Source: Phytopseudomonas argentinensis | GTDB lineage: Bacteria > Pseudomonadota > Gammaproteobacteria > Pseudomonadales > Pseudomonadaceae | Assembly (NCBI RefSeq): GCF_900113905.1 | Contig: NZ_FORC01000007.1 | Location: 56,331 to 120,330 of the forward strand | Reading direction: 5' to 3' | Length of the DNA: 64,000 bases | The notes under the pieces: generated by a model | The model's input: the letters and a program-made list of their open reading frames with translations, nothing else | Databases searched by the model: none | What the model was told of the DNA's origin: nothing | Shown: positions 1 to 7,560 of the stretch, piece after piece | How positions within the stretch are numbered: position 1 is the stretch's first letter | Layout of the letters: each line of letters opens with the position of its first letter | Translations under genes and position numbers: made by a program

Positions 1-340
1 GCTGGGCATGATCACGGCTGGCCTGCACCTCGGCCAGTTGCCGGGCTGCATCGCCTGCCTGCTCGGCCAGCCCGGCGCGCTGCGCCTCCAGGGCGTCGAG
101 CAAATCCAGGGCATTGCGGTACTGCCCAACCGGCAGGGCACCCTCGCTGAGCAGGGTCTGCAGCTGCCGGGCTTCCTGTTCGAGCAAGGCCAACGCCTCG
201 CCCACCTGCGCCTGGGCGCTGGCCAGCCGCGCTGCGGCCTGCTCACAGGGCACGCGCCAGCTGGCCAGTTGCGCCTCGGCCCGGCGCACGCGCAGGCGAC
301 GCAGATCGTCCAGTTGCTGCACGGCGTGGGGGCGGCTCAT
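1..340 (-). CDS. sctO: T3SS stalk protein SctO, partial (3' end off the window)
   Basis: I translated this by hand from the ATG at 340, which overlaps the sctN stop codon (ATGA). The frame stays open for 113 codons to the window edge. The product begins MSRPHAVQQLDDLRRLRVRR and is rich in Ala, Gln, Glu, Leu and Arg with heptad spacing, which predicts one long antiparallel coiled coil. That is the hallmark of the SctO/YscO/FliJ family, the stalk that couples the ATPase hexamer to the export gate. Sequence conservation in this family is poor, so the call rests on position directly after sctN, the coiled-coil character and the overlap. The C-terminus is not seen. Confidence 0.75.
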   Translation of the reverse strand, partial: MSRPHAVQQLDDLRRLRVRRAEAQLASWRVPCEQAAARLASAQAQVGEALALLEQEARQLQTLLSEGALPVGQYRNALDLLDALEAQRAGLAEQAGDAARQLAEVQASRDHAQ

Positions 341-1659
341 GCCAGTACCTTGCGCAAAGCGCTCAGGGTGTCATCGAGGCTGCTCGGCTCGCTGGCATCC
401 TGGCGCAGGAACTGTTCGATGGCAGCCTGGCGGGCAATGGCCTCGTCGGCCAGCGGATCGCTGCCAGGCACGTAGTCGCCGGTGCGCAACAGCAATTCGA
501 TATCGGCATGTCGCGCCATCAGGGCGCGCAGGTGGCCGGCCAGTTGCCGCTGCTCGGGCTCGACCACGCGATCCATCAGGCGGCTGCGGCTCTGCAGCAC
601 GTCGATGGCGGGAAAATGGTTGCGTTGGGCCAGTTCGGCGCTGAGCACCAGGTGCCCGTCGAGGATCGAGCGCACTTCCTCGGCCACCGGATCGAGGGAG
701 GCGTCGCCTTCGGTAAGCACCGTGTACAGCGCGGTGATACTGCCGGTGGCCGCCGGCCCGGAGCGTTCCAGCAAGCGCGGCAGGGCGGAAAACAGCGACG
801 GTGGATAACCACGCCGGGTCGGCGGCTCGCCAATGGCCAAACCGATCTCACGCTGGGCGCGGGCGAAGCGGGTCAGGCTGTCGAGCAGCAGCAGTACATG
901 GCGCCCCTGGTCACGGTGGTATTCGGCGTGGGCGGTGGCCACCAGCGCGGCCTTGACCCGTTCGGTGGCCGGACGATCCGAGGTGGCGACCACCGCCACC
1001 GTACGGGCGCGCGCTTCGGCGCCCAGGTGCACGTCGAGCAGCTCGCGCACCTCGCGACCACGCTCGCCGATCAGGCCGATGACGATCACCTCGGCTTCGC
1101 TGCGCCGCACGATGCCCGCCAGCAACGACGACTTACCCACCCCGGGCTCGCCAAAGATGCCCATGCGCTGGCCGCGCGCCACCGTCAGCAGCCCGTCGAT
1201 GGCACGGATACCGAGCGGCATCGGGGTCTCGATCAGCTGCCGGGAAAACGGCGCAGGCGGTTCGGCCTGCAGCGGGTAGCGCTGCAGGCCGCTAACCGGC
1301 GGCCCGCCATCCAGGCAGTCGCCCAACGGGCCGATCACCCGGCCGAGCAGGGCATCGCCGACCAGTACGCTCTGATTCTCGCCGGTGGCGACGATTTCGG
1401 TGCGGGTCGACAGCCCTTCCAGGGATCCGACCGGCGAGAGGATCGCCTCGTCGCCCTCGAACCCGACCACTTCGGCGCTCAGCACCCGGCCACTGGCCGG
1501 ATCGCTGAGACGACACAGCTCGCCGATGCCGACGTCCGGTACGCTGGCCTGGATCAGGGTGCCGCGGATACTGCGGATGCGCCCGCGCAACGGTCGCGGT
1601 TGCGCACCGTCCAGGCGCGCGCTGAGCGTTGGTAAAAGGCCGTTCAGGGATGCCTTCAT
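337..1659 (-). CDS. sctN: T3SS ATPase SctN
   Basis: Cytoplasmic AAA-type ATPase that strips chaperones and unfolds substrates at the base of the injectisome. At 440 aa it has normal family length. The N-terminal beta-barrel is followed by a Walker A motif GEPGVGKSS near residue 170, the family signature GLIGERGREV near 197, a Walker B segment LLLLDSLTRFARAQREI near 256, and the PSLFSALPRLLERSG segment typical of FliI/SctN. The start overlaps the sctL stop by 4 bp and the end overlaps sctO by 4 bp, indicating translational coupling in one minus-strand operon. The flagellar paralogue FliI is excluded by the surrounding sctIJKL genes. Confidence 0.96.
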   Translation of the reverse strand: MKASLNGLLPTLSARLDGAQPRPLRGRIRSIRGTLIQASVPDVGIGELCRLSDPASGRVLSAEVVGFEGDEAILSPVGSLEGLSTRTEIVATGENQSVLVGDALLGRVIGPLGDCLDGGPPVSGLQRYPLQAEPPAPFSRQLIETPMPLGIRAIDGLLTVARGQRMGIFGEPGVGKSSLLAGIVRRSEAEVIVIGLIGERGREVRELLDVHLGAEARARTVAVVATSDRPATERVKAALVATAHAEYHRDQGRHVLLLLDSLTRFARAQREIGLAIGEPPTRRGYPPSLFSALPRLLERSGPAATGSITALYTVLTEGDASLDPVAEEVRSILDGHLVLSAELAQRNHFPAIDVLQSRSRLMDRVVEPEQRQLAGHLRALMARHADIELLLRTGDYVPGSDPLADEAIARQAAIEQFLRQDASEPSSLDDTLSALRKVLA

Positions 1660-2240
1660 GCCCCGCTCTCGAGCACACCGGGCAGCAGCGCCTGGCGCAA
1701 CCCCTGCAGCTGGGTAGGCAGGTCCAGCTCGACGCTGGCCTGGGGGCTGGTCAAGCGCGCATGACCTACGGAAAGACTGTCATCGGCCTCCACGTCCAGG
1801 CGCTCGCCGAGATCGGCCAGCTGTGCGCGCACCGCATCGAGCTGCTCCGGACGAACCTGCAGGCGCAGCCGCTGCTCGGCGCGAAAGGCCGACAGGGCCC
1901 GACGCGTACACAGCCCCAGGCGCGTAGCGTCATCCAGCTCGCCGATCACCTGCCGGGCGATGCCCAGGGCCAGGTCGGTCAGCTGCGCCTCGAGGCCGGC
2001 CAGGTAGTCATCGACCTGCTGCGCGGTGCGTGCCAGCAATTCGGCAGCTTCGCGCTGCCCCTGCGCTCGCGCGGCCGCCAGGCCTTCTTCCCGCGCCTGG
2101 TCGCGCACGCGCTGCAGCTCGGCGTGGGTGCTTTCCGCCGCTTCGCGGGCGGCCCGCAGAAAGGCATAGCCGTCGACCCATTGCGCGGCCTGCTCGCCGC
2201 GCAGGATACGCTGGCCCGGTTTGCTCGGTAGGCCACTCAT
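1656..2240 (-). CDS. sctL: T3SS stator protein SctL (NolV-like)
   Basis: A 194-aa peripheral stator that links the ATPase to the cytoplasmic sorting platform. The start MSGLPSKPGQ was chosen because it overlaps the sctK stop by 4 bp (ATGA at 2237-2240); the longer open frame upstream merely runs through sctK. A central segment rich in Ala, Gln, Glu and Arg is followed by a FliH/YscL-type C-terminal domain containing LTDLALGIARQVIGE. The order sctI-J-K-L-N-O matches nopB-rhcJ-nolU-nolV-rhcN-y4yJ of rhizobial systems and yscI-L of Ysc systems. Confidence 0.88.
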   Translation of the reverse strand: MSGLPSKPGQRILRGEQAAQWVDGYAFLRAAREAAESTHAELQRVRDQAREEGLAAARAQGQREAAELLARTAQQVDDYLAGLEAQLTDLALGIARQVIGELDDATRLGLCTRRALSAFRAEQRLRLQVRPEQLDAVRAQLADLGERLDVEADDSLSVGHARLTSPQASVELDLPTQLQGLRQALLPGVLESGA

Positions 2241-2863
2241 GCCGCGCCCCGCTGTTCCCGGGGGGCCAGCGCGGTGGCCAGCTGACGTACGCGTTGGATG
2301 TCTTCGGCGCTGCCGCTCGACAGCGGCGCTGGCAGGGCAAAGCGCAGGCGCAGCCAGGCCTGCAGCGGTGCCGGCTGGGCACCCAGCCAGGCCTCCAGGC
2401 AACGCTGGCCGTCAGCGTCGATAGCCTCGATCAGGGCATCGCCCATGATGATCGCCTGCTTGCCGACAGGCGCCTCGCGCCTGCTCACGGCCAGGTCATA
2501 GACCTCATCGCCAAGGTGGCTGCGCAGCCGCTGCACCAGCGCACCACGGATCTCCCGCGCCACGGAAGCGGCATGCTGGCAGGCGCCACAGGCCAGGGCG
2601 AGCATGGCAAAACGCTGCCGGGGCAGCAGCACCACCGGCAGGTCGTCATCGGCGATCTTGCCGGCGCTGGCCAGCGGCTGCAGCCCGTAGTAGGACGCCA
2701 GCAGGCCGCCAATGCGCCCCGCAAAGCGCGGCTGGCGGGCCAGCTCGATCGCCTGCGCACGCCGCACCGCGCCAAGCAGTGCGGCTTCCAGGCAGTCTTC
2801 GCTGACGAACTGCAGAGGCTCGGCCAGCAGCGCGCGCCAGGCGTCGCGCAATGCCTGGCTCAT
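2237..2863 (-). CDS. sctK: T3SS sorting-platform protein SctK (NolU-like)
   Basis: A 208-aa cytoplasmic component expected to join the SctD ring to the SctQ pods. The start at MSQALRDAWR was chosen for its 4-bp overlap with the sctJ stop. The protein is largely helical with no membrane segment. SctK proteins are among the least conserved T3SS parts, so the assignment depends mainly on size and on sitting exactly between sctJ and sctL, as nolU does in rhizobial clusters. Confidence 0.75.
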   Translation of the reverse strand: MSQALRDAWRALLAEPLQFVSEDCLEAALLGAVRRAQAIELARQPRFAGRIGGLLASYYGLQPLASAGKIADDDLPVVLLPRQRFAMLALACGACQHAASVAREIRGALVQRLRSHLGDEVYDLAVSRREAPVGKQAIIMGDALIEAIDADGQRCLEAWLGAQPAPLQAWLRLRFALPAPLSSGSAEDIQRVRQLATALAPREQRGAA

Positions 2864-3645
2864 TCGTTTTCCCTCAGCACATAGGTACTCTGGCCCTGGC
2901 GTTCGCGCCACAGATACCAGGCGAAGGCGCCGGCCACGCCGACCAGTACCAGCAGCAGGCCAAAGAACAGGGTGCGTGCCCGCGAGACGCTTTCATCGAG
3001 CATCCAGATACCCAGGAAGGAGCTCAGCGGCGGCCGCGCGTCGTCACGCAGGTTGCGCATCGCCGCCTTGATCGCGGTGACCGAAACACCGTCGTAGTTC
3101 AGTCCGGAAATGCTGTTGGCCACCAGGGTCTTGATCTGCGGGATCAACTGGTCGACATCGGTATCGGGCTCATAACGGATCAGCACCGACGCCGAGGAAG
3201 GCGAGATCACCCGCTTGAGCAGGTCATTGTCGGGCAGCACCACGTGCACCCGCGCCGACAGCACGCCATCGATCTGCGAAACGGTGTGCGACAGTTCCTC
3301 GCTGAGGGCGTAAACCATCTGCGCCCGCTCCTGCACCGGCGAGGACACCAGGCCGTTGTTCTTGAACACTTCGCCCATGTTGGAAAACTGCTGCTGCGGC
3401 AGGCCGGCCTCTTCGAGCAACGCCACCGCGTCGGAGAGCCGCTCCTGGGGCACGCTGATGGTGATGCGGCCATCCTCCTGGACCTGGCGCTGGGCCGCGA
3501 TGCCCTCGCGCAGCAAGGCGGCAACCATGCTGTTGGCTTCACGCTCGCCGAGGTTGCTGTACAGCACCATGCCGTCACAGGCCTGCAGCAGCAAGGTCAG
3601 CAGCAATAATGCGAACAGTCGCAGAGGATGCCCGCTCATGCTCAC
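2860..3645 (-). CDS. sctJ: T3SS inner-membrane ring lipoprotein SctJ
   Basis: A 261-aa lipoprotein of the inner MS-ring. The signal peptide has the lipobox LLLQAC (lipidated Cys at about 23). It continues into the YscJ/FliF domain with NLGEREANSMVAALL, then VYALSEELSHTVSQIDGVLSARVHVVLP, spelled here as separate conserved blocks. A C-terminal transmembrane helix (about residues 228-248, LFFGLLLVLVGVAGAFAWYL) precedes a short charged tail. It overlaps sctI by 4 bp and sctK by 4 bp. Length and topology are normal for the family. Confidence 0.95.
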   Translation of the reverse strand: MSMSGHPLRLFALLLLTLLLQACDGMVLYSNLGEREANSMVAALLREGIAAQRQVQEDGRITISVPQERLSDAVALLEEAGLPQQQFSNMGEVFKNNGLVSSPVQERAQMVYALSEELSHTVSQIDGVLSARVHVVLPDNDLLKRVISPSSASVLIRYEPDTDVDQLIPQIKTLVANSISGLNYDGVSVTAIKAAMRNLRDDARPPLSSFLGIWMLDESVSRARTLFFGLLLVLVGVAGAFAWYLWRERQGQSTYVLRENE

Positions 3646-4049
3646 TGGCCCCTTAGCAGGGTGTTGGCGGAACCGGAAATCTGCGTGGCGCCGCGCACCA
3701 CCATCTGGGTCTCGATGGAGTAATCGAAGACCCGGCTGAGGGAGCCGACCAGGCGGTCGACCTGCTGCTCATTGACCTTGCCCGGCTCGACGCCGGCGCC
3801 CTTGTCCACTGTCGCGTTGCTGGCATAGGGCGAGCGCTCCACCGCAGCGCCCTCGGAAAACCCCCGTGAGCGGTCGATAAAGCCATTGAGGCGCTCCATC
3901 AGGTTCTCGCCGATCTGGTTGGGGCTGGCGCCCTGGGGCATGCCCTTGGCCTGGCTGGCCATGTGCTCGAAGAGGTTCTGCGAGACCTGGGCGACATCCT
4001 GGCCGGCGGCCGAGGGGGCCGCCGTGGCAACTGCTGCGCTGACTGTCAT
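3642..4049 (-). CDS. sctI: T3SS inner-rod protein SctI (NopB position)
   Basis: A 135-aa small secreted protein forming the inner rod/adaptor at the needle base. The N-terminal part is Ala/Ser/Gln-rich and probably disordered. The C-terminal 30 residues, with YSIETQMVVRGATQISG and NTLLRGQ, fit the SctI C-terminal polymerisation helix, where a T-Q-hydrophobic stretch ends in NTLL(K/R)xQ. It overlaps sctJ by 4 bp, and its place directly before sctJ matches both yscI and nopB. Confidence 0.85.
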   Translation of the reverse strand: MTVSAAVATAAPSAAGQDVAQVSQNLFEHMASQAKGMPQGASPNQIGENLMERLNGFIDRSRGFSEGAAVERSPYASNATVDKGAGVEPGKVNEQQVDRLVGSLSRVFDYSIETQMVVRGATQISGSANTLLRGQ

Positions 4050-4064
4050 GGCCGATCCCCGTGG

Positions 4065-4268
4065 TTATTCTTCGTCGTCCGCGGTGGCTTCCTTGAGGAT
4101 CTCCTGGGCCCGCGGCATGACGATGAACTGACCGCCGAGGATGATCGCCTGGGTGATCATGTCGTCGGTGAGCTGATCCTCGGCCTGGGCATTTTCCAAT
4201 GCCTGGTCGAATTCGGCTTCGGGGGTGTTCTGGGTACTGGTATTACCATCAACCTGGGTGACTGCCAT
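4065..4268 (-). CDS. Small acidic T3SS protein, candidate needle subunit or needle chaperone
   Basis: A 67-aa protein between sctC1 and sctI with a strong ribosome-binding site (AGGAG, eight bases before ATG). It starts with a Thr/Asn/Gln-rich stretch, then an acidic helix (EAEFDQALENAQAEDQL) and a hydrophobic segment ITQAIILGGQFIVM, and ends in an acidic ATADDEE tail. There is no signal peptide. Size and position suit SctF (needle, usually 70-90 aa) or a small chaperone, but I do not recognise a family motif. The coding call is firm from context; the function is not. Confidence 0.6.
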   Translation of the reverse strand: MAVTQVDGNTSTQNTPEAEFDQALENAQAEDQLTDDMITQAIILGGQFIVMPRAQEILKEATADDEE

Positions 4269-4295
4269 GGGATCTCTCCTTTCTCGTCTTGAGGT

Positions 4296-4979
4296 TTACT
4301 CGTCCGCACTCTTGACCACCTGAATGCCGGCACTGCCGCGAAACACCCGCACGCCCCGTTCGCGAACCACATCGGGCTCTGCCGCGACCACCGGACCCTG
4401 CAACTGATCGATGCGTTGCTGAACCAGTGCCATGTAGGGCGGCGGCCCGGAAATCAGCATGCCGTCGCCGTGAAAACTGCTGCGCAGCGACAGGTGCTTG
4501 CCCGCTACGCCCAGCTCGTCCAGGGAGGCCTGCAGCTCGTCGAGCTGGAAACCACTGGGTTCGAACTGGCGAATCTCGATCTCTTCCTCGCTGTTCACAT
4601 GCAGCATGTTGCCGTCGAAAAACCAGGTCAGGCCGCTGTTGCCACATAGCGCCTCGAGAAACTCGCCGGCGCTGGCCGCCCGCAGATTGCTCTGGGCGCG
4701 CCCCTTGACCCGGTTGGAAATCGCCATCGGCAGGCCAAGGTTGCGCCCGAAGGCTTCCAGCGCACCACGCAGGTCCTGGTTGATCACCACGTAGGCATAG
4801 GGTTGATCGAACCAGAGCGGCGTCGCATCGGCCCGCGCCAGCCCCGCACTGCCCGCCAGCAACAGCAGGGCCAACGCCAGGCCCCGCCTGACGCTGCCAC
4901 TATCGGCGCAGGCAGGTCGATGAAACAACCGCCGCCCGGCAACAATCACAAGATTTCGCAGCCGCTTCACAGATGCCAT
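4296..4979 (-). CDS. sctC1: T3SS secretin N-domain protein SctC1 (RhcC1-like)
   Basis: A 227-aa protein with a secretory signal (GLALALLLLAGSAGLARA just before the mature DATPLWFDQPY). The mature part matches the N0/N1 domains at the start of T3SS secretins: YAYVVINQDLRGALEAFGRN, then GRAQSNLRAASAGEFLEALC, then VQQRIDQL near the end. The secretin pore domain is absent and lies in a separate gene (6283-7560), as in rhizobial RhcC1/RhcC2 systems. The ATG at 4979 has a weak ribosome-binding site, so an internal GTG could be the true start. It is divergent from the TPR gene at 5037 with only 57 bp between, so a promoter for the sctC1-I-J-K-L-N-O operon must lie in or just inside that gap. Confidence 0.82.
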   Translation of the reverse strand: MASVKRLRNLVIVAGRRLFHRPACADSGSVRRGLALALLLLAGSAGLARADATPLWFDQPYAYVVINQDLRGALEAFGRNLGLPMAISNRVKGRAQSNLRAASAGEFLEALCGNSGLTWFFDGNMLHVNSEEEIEIRQFEPSGFQLDELQASLDELGVAGKHLSLRSSFHGDGMLISGPPPYMALVQQRIDQLQGPVVAAEPDVVRERGVRVFRGSAGIQVVKSADE

Positions 4980-5036
4980 TGCCGATGGCTCTATAGAATG
5001 CCCGGCACGTCCCGGATCAACCCAGGAGCACCGCCC

Positions 5037-5846
5037 TTGCCGTCGATTTTCTCCCGCCATACCCTGCTGCTCGCCAGCTTCGTTCTGCTCGGCGCCTGTG
5101 GCAGCAACGCGCCCAGCAATGCGTCCGCCCCAGCGGGTGATGACGCCTACCAGCGGCTGATGAAACTGGCCGGCGATGTCGAGGCACGCGGTGACCGCGG
5201 TACTGCCGCGACCCTGTATCAACGTGCCGTCGAGCAGCCCGGTGCCGGCTTCGAAGCCTGGCAACGGCTGGGCCGCGCGCGGCTGGACAGCGGTAATGCC
5301 CGCGGCGCCGAGCAGGCCTACCAGAAAGCCGTCGCGCTGGAGCCGGACAACCCTGCGGCTCTGCTCGGCCTGGGCACTGCACAGTTGCGCCTGGGTTACC
5401 CGGAACGTGCCCAGCCGTTGCTGGCCAGCGCGGCCGAGGGGCTGCCCGGCGATGCCCAGGCCTTTGCCCGCCTGGGCGCCGCCGAAGCGCAACTGGGCAA
5501 TATCGCCGCCATGCAGCGTGCCTTCGCCACCGCCCGCCAGCTGGCGCCTGGCGATCTCGATGCGCGCAGCAACCTGGCGCTGGCCTACGCCCTCAATGGC
5601 GACAGCGCCAATGCGCTGCGCGAAATCCAGGGTATTGACCGCGCGCCCACGGCGCAGCGGCGCCACCAGCGCAATGCGCTGCTGGTTCAGGTGCTGGCCG
5701 GCGCCCAGGGCAAACCGGCCAGCGTGCAGCTCGACGACACCAGCACCGCCCAACGCCAGGCCCTGATCGCCGAGGCGCAGCGCATCGCGGCCATTCACGA
5801 CCCCGCCGAACGGGCACGCGCCCTGGGCTTGAGCGCCGGCCAGTAG
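5037..5846 (+). CDS. TPR lipoprotein (TadD/y4yS-like), TTG start
   Basis: A 269-aa protein on the opposite strand to the T3SS genes around it. I chose a TTG start at 5037 because AGGAG lies 8 bp upstream and the product then opens with an ideal lipoprotein signal (HTLLLASFVLLGAC, Cys about 21). The rest is tetratricopeptide repeats, for example AATLYQRAVEQPGAGFEAWQ and AEQAYQKAVALEPDNPAALL. Tad-pilus TadD proteins share this layout, and a TPR lipoprotein gene (y4yS) sits near the secretin gene in rhizobial T3SS loci. Likely role: outer-membrane/periplasmic assembly factor for the secretin. A possible -10 (TATAGAAT) lies at 4992-4999. Confidence 0.78.
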   Translation: MPSIFSRHTLLLASFVLLGACGSNAPSNASAPAGDDAYQRLMKLAGDVEARGDRGTAATLYQRAVEQPGAGFEAWQRLGRARLDSGNARGAEQAYQKAVALEPDNPAALLGLGTAQLRLGYPERAQPLLASAAEGLPGDAQAFARLGAAEAQLGNIAAMQRAFATARQLAPGDLDARSNLALAYALNGDSANALREIQGIDRAPTAQRRHQRNALLVQVLAGAQGKPASVQLDDTSTAQRQALIAEAQRIAAIHDPAERARALGLSAGQ

Positions 5847-5872
5847 GCCCAGCCGGCACGCCATGGAATGGT

Positions 5873-6268
5873 TCATCGACCGCCTCCGGTATCGCTCTGC
5901 GCCGCCTGCTCCTGCCGGCGGCGGCGTTTCTCGTCGGTTTCGAAACCTTCCAGGTACGACTGCGCCGCCCGGCCCACCGGTGCGGCCAGGGTCGGGCCGG
6001 TCTGCCGGCCACGCAGCAGGTCACCCCGGCGCTCGACCATCTGCAGCAGATTGGCGTTGTTGGCGCAGCCGGGCGGTAGCGGCAACAACTCGCCTTCGTC
6101 GACCGGCTGACCCTGCTCGCTGACGCGACGGCAGGCATCCGGCACCAGCAGGGCCTGGCCATTGCCGTCGATGACGGTCTGGTAGCCAGGGGAATAGCTC
6201 GGCGCCTGCAGCTGCGTCTGGCAGGCGCCGAGCAGCAGGCAGGTGGACAGCACGCTCAGACGCGTCAT
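5873..6268 (-). CDS. CpaD-like lipoprotein in the T3SS locus
   Basis: A 131-aa lipoprotein: signal MTRLSVLSTCLLLGAC with Cys at about 16. The middle holds PPGCANNANLLQMVERRGDL followed at once by LRGR, which fits the CpaD pilus-assembly lipoprotein pattern GCA-x(2)-NL-x(2)-M/Q...DL-x-R-x-R. The C-terminus is charged and probably disordered. An ATG at 6286 overlapping the sctC2 stop is an alternative start, but the ATG at 6268 has a better Shine-Dalgarno (GGGAG) and gives a cleaner signal peptide. It is coupled to the CpaC-like secretin upstream. Inference: pilotin or stabiliser of the secretin. The similarity is judged by eye. Confidence 0.65.
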   Translation of the reverse strand: MTRLSVLSTCLLLGACQTQLQAPSYSPGYQTVIDGNGQALLVPDACRRVSEQGQPVDEGELLPLPPGCANNANLLQMVERRGDLLRGRQTGPTLAAPVGRAAQSYLEGFETDEKRRRRQEQAAQSDTGGGR

Positions 6269-6282
6269 CGCGCAACTCCCGT

Positions 6283-7560
6283 TCATTGCACGTGGAACCC
6301 GAAGGAACTGCTGCGTGCCGGTGCATCGGCACGCGCGCCCAGGGTACGATCCAGGGGCGTGAGCATCGCCTGGGTCTGCACCGGCTCGACCAGATAGGGC
6401 GTGATGAGGATCACCAGCTCGGTTTCGTTCTGCTGGAAGCGCTTGGAGCGAAACAGGTTGCCGAGAATCGGCATGTCGCCGAGCAGCGGGACTTTCTCAA
6501 GATCCTGGGCGTTCTCGCGCTGGAACAGACCGGCGATCGCGAAGGTCTGCCCGCTGCCCACCTCGACCCGGGTATCGGCGCGGCGCACGCGGAACGACGG
6601 CACGCGGAAACCGGACACCTCCAGGGTGCTGCCGCCCATCAGGCTGCTGACTTCCGGGCGCACCTGCAGGCCGATGCGGTCCCCCGGCAACAGGGTCGGG
6701 CTGAACAACAGCGACACCCCGTAGGACTTGTATTCGATACCGACCAGGTCGCTGTTCACCGGCACCGGCACCGGCACTTCGCCACCGGCCAGGAAGCTCG
6801 CCGTTTCACCGGTCATGGCGGTGATGTTGGGCTCGGCGAGAATCTCCAGCACGCCATTGCTCTGCAGCGCCTCGAGCACGGTATCGATATTGAAGTTGCC
6901 GCTGTCCAGGCCCACGCCGATCAGGTTGGAGGCGCCGGCAGCCGCTTCGGCGGCCAGATTGCCGCCGGTGAGCAGGCCGAACGAAAAGGTGCCGTTGTTG
7001 AACAACGCATTCCAGCTCACCCCGTAGCGCAGCAACTCCTCGCGGGACACTTCGGCGAAACGCACGCGAATGTTGACCTGCGCCGAACCCGGATAGGTCG
7101 CGGTGTTCACCGCGCCCTGCCAGTCCTGCCCGGCGGGGTCGAGCATGGCGTTGAGGTCCAGCGCCTCGCCGACGCTGCTGACCTGGCCACTGGCCGCCAG
7201 GCGATTACCGACGCCCTGAACCTCGGCGCCGCTCTGCGGGTGGCGGTTGCGCAACGCACTGCTGATCGGCCGGCCATTGCTGCCGACGTTGATCTGCAGC
7301 GAGGCGATCTCCCGCTCGTCGCTGCCCAGGGCCACCAGGGTGGTATGCCCAGCCCGCTTGCCGAACAGGTAGATGACGCCGGGCGAAACCACCTGTAGGT
7401 CGGCGATGCCCGGCTCGGCGACCATCACCGCGTCCACCGGCTCGGCGAAGCGCATGATGCGCCCCTCACCAGTGGCCAGCTGGATGTCACCGCCCAGCGG
7501 CGCCTGTGCCATGGCCAGCAGGGGCAGGCAGCAGAGCATCAGCAATAGCCCACGCATCAT
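6283..7560 (-). CDS. sctC2: T3SS secretin SctC2 of Tad/CpaC type (RhcC2-like)
   Basis: A 425-aa outer-membrane secretin with a signal peptide (GLLLMLCCLPLLAMA). Residues about 25-95 form the N-terminal domain of CpaC/RcpA secretins (GRIMRFAEPVDAVMVAEPGI, then VIYLFGKRAGHTTLVAL). Residues about 150-395 form the secretin barrel, with FAEVSREELLRYGVSW, a VPVPVPV gate-loop region, and the closing LLGDMPILGNLFRS / ETELVILITPYLV signature. It resembles Tad-pilus secretins more than Ysc/Hrp ones, as known for rhizobial T3SS. The N0/N1 part is supplied by sctC1. It overlaps sctV and nearly abuts the CpaD-like gene. Confidence 0.88.
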   Translation of the reverse strand: MMRGLLLMLCCLPLLAMAQAPLGGDIQLATGEGRIMRFAEPVDAVMVAEPGIADLQVVSPGVIYLFGKRAGHTTLVALGSDEREIASLQINVGSNGRPISSALRNRHPQSGAEVQGVGNRLAASGQVSSVGEALDLNAMLDPAGQDWQGAVNTATYPGSAQVNIRVRFAEVSREELLRYGVSWNALFNNGTFSFGLLTGGNLAAEAAAGASNLIGVGLDSGNFNIDTVLEALQSNGVLEILAEPNITAMTGETASFLAGGEVPVPVPVNSDLVGIEYKSYGVSLLFSPTLLPGDRIGLQVRPEVSSLMGGSTLEVSGFRVPSFRVRRADTRVEVGSGQTFAIAGLFQRENAQDLEKVPLLGDMPILGNLFRSKRFQQNETELVILITPYLVEPVQTQAMLTPLDRTLGARADAPARSSSFGFHVQ

